DNA from: DATJXG01 sp035500455
Lineage (GTDB): Bacteria > Acidobacteriota > Terriglobia > Terriglobales > Acidobacteriaceae
Reading direction: 5' to 3'
DNA: 24,301 bases
NCBI GenBank assembly: GCA_035500455.1
Contig: DATJXG010000287.1
Coordinates: forward strand, 1-24,301
Shown: in pieces, positions 22,404-24,301 of the stretch
How positions within the stretch are numbered: the first letter of the stretch is position 1
How the letters are laid out: every line of letters begins with the position of its first letter
Position numbers and translations under genes: made by a program
Notes under the pieces: generated by a model
Told to the model about the DNA's origin: nothing
Databases searched by the model: none
What the model saw: the letters and a program-made list of their open reading frames with translations, nothing else

Positions 22404-23681
22404 ATGGCAAGCTCGGGCTCGCGCAACTGGCCAGAACATAGTTATCGTCCTGGGAGTACCGAGCCTTATCTCCGGCTTCTGCATGTAACGCTGTTCGTTC
22501 GCGACCTGGACCGCAGCCTGAAGTTCTTCGTGGACCAATTGAGATTTGGCCTGGTAATGGACCGGCGATTTGATGACGGCGGCCGCTGGGTTGCCGTGGC
22601 GCCGCCCGATGGAACCGCCATTCTAGGGCTGATTGCTCCGCGCCGCGGCGCGGAAGAATACAAACTCATCGGCAAAGCCCGGCAGATCGTGTTTGTCACC
22701 GAGGATGTGCCCGCCAAGTTCGAGGAATGGAGCAAACGCGGAGTGCGCTTCCATCATGGACCGCAGGCGGCAGAGTGGGGCGGAGTAGTTGCCACCTTTC
22801 AGGATATCGACGGAAACACATTTTCCCTGGTGGGCTTCGACCAGGTGAGCCGTGAACTGGAAGCGCAACGCCGGTCGGCGGCGGAAAAGGCCGAAGCCGA
22901 GCGCCGCGATGCCTACGAACTGGAAATCGCCAGGCAGGTGCAGGCCAGGCTGTTTCCTCAAAGCCTGCCGGCGATGCGCAGCCTTGACTATGCCGGCATT
23001 TGCATCCAGGCCCGCAAAGTCGGCGGTGACTACTACGATTTTCTCAGCCTGGGTCATCAGAGCCTGGGTCACAAGGGGCCGGGTCACCCCGGGCTGGGTC
23101 ACCAGCGGCTGGGCCTGGTGATCGGCGATATTTCCGGAAAGGGCATTGCCGCCGCGCTGCTGATGGCGAATCTGCAGGCCAACCTGCGCAGCCAGTGCGC
23201 CATCGTCCCCGAGGAGCCTCAGGAACTGCTGCAGTCCGTAAACCGCATTTTCTATCAGAACACCTCCGAGAGTTCCTATGCCACGCTGTTCTTCGCCGAA
23301 TACGACGATCGCGCGCGCCGGCTGCGCTACGCCAACTGTGGACACCTCTCGGCGCTGCTGCTGCGCGAAGACGGCTCGCTGGAACGGCTGGAATCGACCT
23401 GCACCGTCGTGGGGCTTTTTGATGAATGGGATTGCTGGATGGGAGAGCGCCGCCTGTTTCCCGGAGACGCGTTCGCCCTCTACACCGACGGCATCACCGA
23501 AGCCTTCAACCCCGCGGGCGAGGAATTCGGAGAACAGCGGCTGCTGGAAGCCCTGCATCGGCACCGCGACTTGCCGTGCCCGAAGATGTTGGCCGCGATT
23601 GTGCAGGAGGTGCAGCAGTTCAGCCCCCAGGAGCAGCAAGATGACATAACGTTAATCGTAGCCAAGTGCCGGCAGAAGTAG
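22404..23681 (+). CDS. VOC domain fused to SpoIIE/RsbU-type protein phosphatase
   Basis: A 425-residue cytosolic protein. Residues 22-146 form a VOC (glyoxalase-like) domain, with H27 in LLHVTLFVRDLDRSLKFF and an end motif DIDGNTFSLVGF where enzymes often have a metal-binding glutamate; here the position is S, so it is more likely a ligand-binding sensor than an enzyme. A charged coiled coil (148-190) leads to a PP2C-type SpoIIE domain, with the metal-site motifs GGDYYD (207-212), GDISGKG (241-247), TDGITEA and QQDDITL. Such phosphatases act on anti-sigma-factor antagonists in partner-switching systems; no partner is encoded nearby. ATG 22404 is preferred over GTG 22380 because a TATAAT box lies between the two. 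Confidence 0.88.
   Translation: MASSGSRNWPEHSYRPGSTEPYLRLLHVTLFVRDLDRSLKFFVDQLRFGLVMDRRFDDGGRWVAVAPPDGTAILGLIAPRRGAEEYKLIGKARQIVFVTEDVPAKFEEWSKRGVRFHHGPQAAEWGGVVATFQDIDGNTFSLVGFDQVSRELEAQRRSAAEKAEAERRDAYELEIARQVQARLFPQSLPAMRSLDYAGICIQARKVGGDYYDFLSLGHQSLGHKGPGHPGLGHQRLGLVIGDISGKGIAAALLMANLQANLRSQCAIVPEEPQELLQSVNRIFYQNTSESSYATLFFAEYDDRARRLRYANCGHLSALLLREDGSLERLESTCTVVGLFDEWDCWMGERRLFPGDAFALYTDGITEAFNPAGEEFGEQRLLEALHRHRDLPCPKMLAAIVQEVQQFSPQEQQDDITLIVAKCRQK
23047..23115 (+). repeat. In-frame 15-bp tandem repeat
   Basis: GGGTCA recurs at 23051, 23066, 23081 and 23096, with a decayed unit at 23111, an exact 15-bp period. It encodes a G-H-x-x-L five-residue motif repeated four times, inserted in the phosphatase domain between DYYDF and LVIGDISGKG. 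Confidence 0.85.
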
Positions 23682-23869
23682 GCCCGGGCCTAGGTGTCCT
23701 TGCTCGAGGAAAGCGAAGTAACTTCGCGTAAACGTGGCTTGCGGATCCACGCGCGCACCGGCTATTACGCCCCCAGTGGAGCTCCGAGCGGACCGAACCA
23801 GTAGTCTGTGAGATGCATGCCTGCCTGCTGGCGCACCGGACCGCCAGGGAAACCGCCGCAGGAAGCCAG

Positions 23870-23944
23870 TGGTGGGCGCTATAGGATTCGAACCTATGAC
23901 TTCCACCGTGTGAAGATGGCACTCTACCGCTGAGTTAAGCGCCC
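23870..23944 (-). tRNA. tRNA-Val (anticodon CAC)
   Basis: On the minus strand the acceptor GGGCGCT pairs with AGCGCCC, the D-arm is ACTC/GAGT, the anticodon stem is CCATC/GGTGG with loop TTCACAC (anticodon CAC at 23910-23912, reading GTG), and the T-arm is ATAGG/CCTAT with loop TTCGAAT. The CCA end is encoded at 23870-23872. Its 5' end is 12 bp from the stop of an integrase gene. Confidence 0.93.
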
Positions 23945-23956
23945 AACCTTTTACAT

Positions 23957-24301
23957 TCAAGCAGTTGCAGCCGTTTCCGTCAACCGCGTGGGAACGTTCG
24001 GGAACAAACCGATTTTCCCCTGCGATTCTGGGAACGGAATCACTTGGACGATGCGTGATTGTGCTTCCCGCTTCGCTGGCGTCACAGCTTGGACGTACCT
24101 GTCCATTGTGATGCTGGCGTTTGCGTGCCGCATGAGTGCTTGCGTTGTCGCCACGTCTGCCCCTTGGCTCTTTACCAGCGTACCGAACGAATGACGCAGG
24201 GTATGCCAGCCAACACGCTTGCAGATTTCCGCACGCTTCACAGCGGGCCGGATGTGGTTCTGCATCGCGTTTGTGGGCCAGTAGGGTTGCTGCCCGCTCT
24301 T
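23957..24301 (-). CDS. Tyrosine recombinase (phage-type integrase), C-terminal part
   Basis: The frame is open to the right edge of the window, so only the catalytic C-terminal portion is visible (about 114 residues). It shows HTLRHSFGT (box II, His and catalytic Arg) and LMRHANASITMDRYVQA, with the second His and the nucleophilic Tyr. PYWPTNA upstream is also typical of this integrase class. The missing part should contain the first catalytic Arg and the core-binding domain. It lies next to tRNA-Val, a common attachment target, so it probably marks the end of an integrated element extending to the right. Confidence 0.9.
   Translation of the reverse strand, partial: KSGQQPYWPTNAMQNHIRPAVKRAEICKRVGWHTLRHSFGTLVKSQGADVATTQALMRHANASITMDRYVQAVTPAKREAQSRIVQVIPFPESQGKIGLFPNVPTRLTETAATA

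Noticed and set aside
23047..23115. Possible CRISPR array
   Set aside because: Repeats are 15 bp, contiguous without unique spacers, and in frame within a coding region.
22623..23639. 338-codon minus-strand frame opposite the VOC-SpoIIE gene
   Set aside because: The plus strand carries all phosphatase motifs; the antisense product has none.
23652..23960. Short minus-strand ORF across tRNA-Val
   Set aside because: It reads through the tRNA gene and has no protein features.

Overview
The window looks like chromosomal DNA of a GC-rich soil-type bacterium, most probably an Acidobacteriota member (Terriglobia-like). This is inferred from gene content (DUF6526- and DUF6599-like proteins, M13 peptidases, an MCE protein with a repeated tail, a polyamine-synthase-like membrane protein) and from GC-rich palindromic repeats in the gaps. 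It was not tested by any search.

Left part (1-11113, all + strand): a 5'-truncated TSUP transporter with a DUF1634 partner; selA for selenocysteine synthesis; a small DUF6526-like membrane protein; acpS (holo-ACP synthase); a 799-residue membrane protein with a spermidine-synthase-like core; an MlaD/MCE lipid-transport protein with five perfectly spaced 34-residue repeats; a neprilysin-family M13 zinc peptidase; and an exported, membrane-anchored DUF6599-like protein. Short GC-rich inverted repeats sit in most gaps. One lies inside selA and one at the start of the peptidase gene.

Middle (11114-13859): a 337-bp gap holds a terminator, a well-formed sigma70 promoter and, about 60-90 bp further on, an intrinsic terminator. 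It is followed by a zinc-ribbon membrane protein and a tRNA-Thr(CGT) with its own promoter. Convergent to the tRNA is a two-gene chemotaxis unit: an Aer-like PAS protein followed by a soluble methyl-accepting protein.

Signalling region (14112-21609): a TonB-dependent receptor, a periplasmic YfiR (DUF4154) protein and a CHASE8-HAMP-HisKA-HATPase-REC-REC-HPt hybrid kinase lie in the same direction. An oppositely oriented cytosolic REC-PAS-histidine kinase is wedged between the last two. By analogy with YfiR control of the CHASE8 enzyme YfiN, this may be an envelope-to-cytoplasm relay in which YfiR controls a phosphorelay kinase rather than a diguanylate cyclase.

Right end (21610-24301): a strong hairpin, a His-rich secreted RcnB-like protein, a VOC-SpoIIE phosphatase fusion carrying an in-frame 15-bp tandem repeat and an apparently leaderless start, tRNA-Val(CAC), and the C-terminal part of a tyrosine recombinase cut by the window edge. 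The last two suggest the border of an integrated element.
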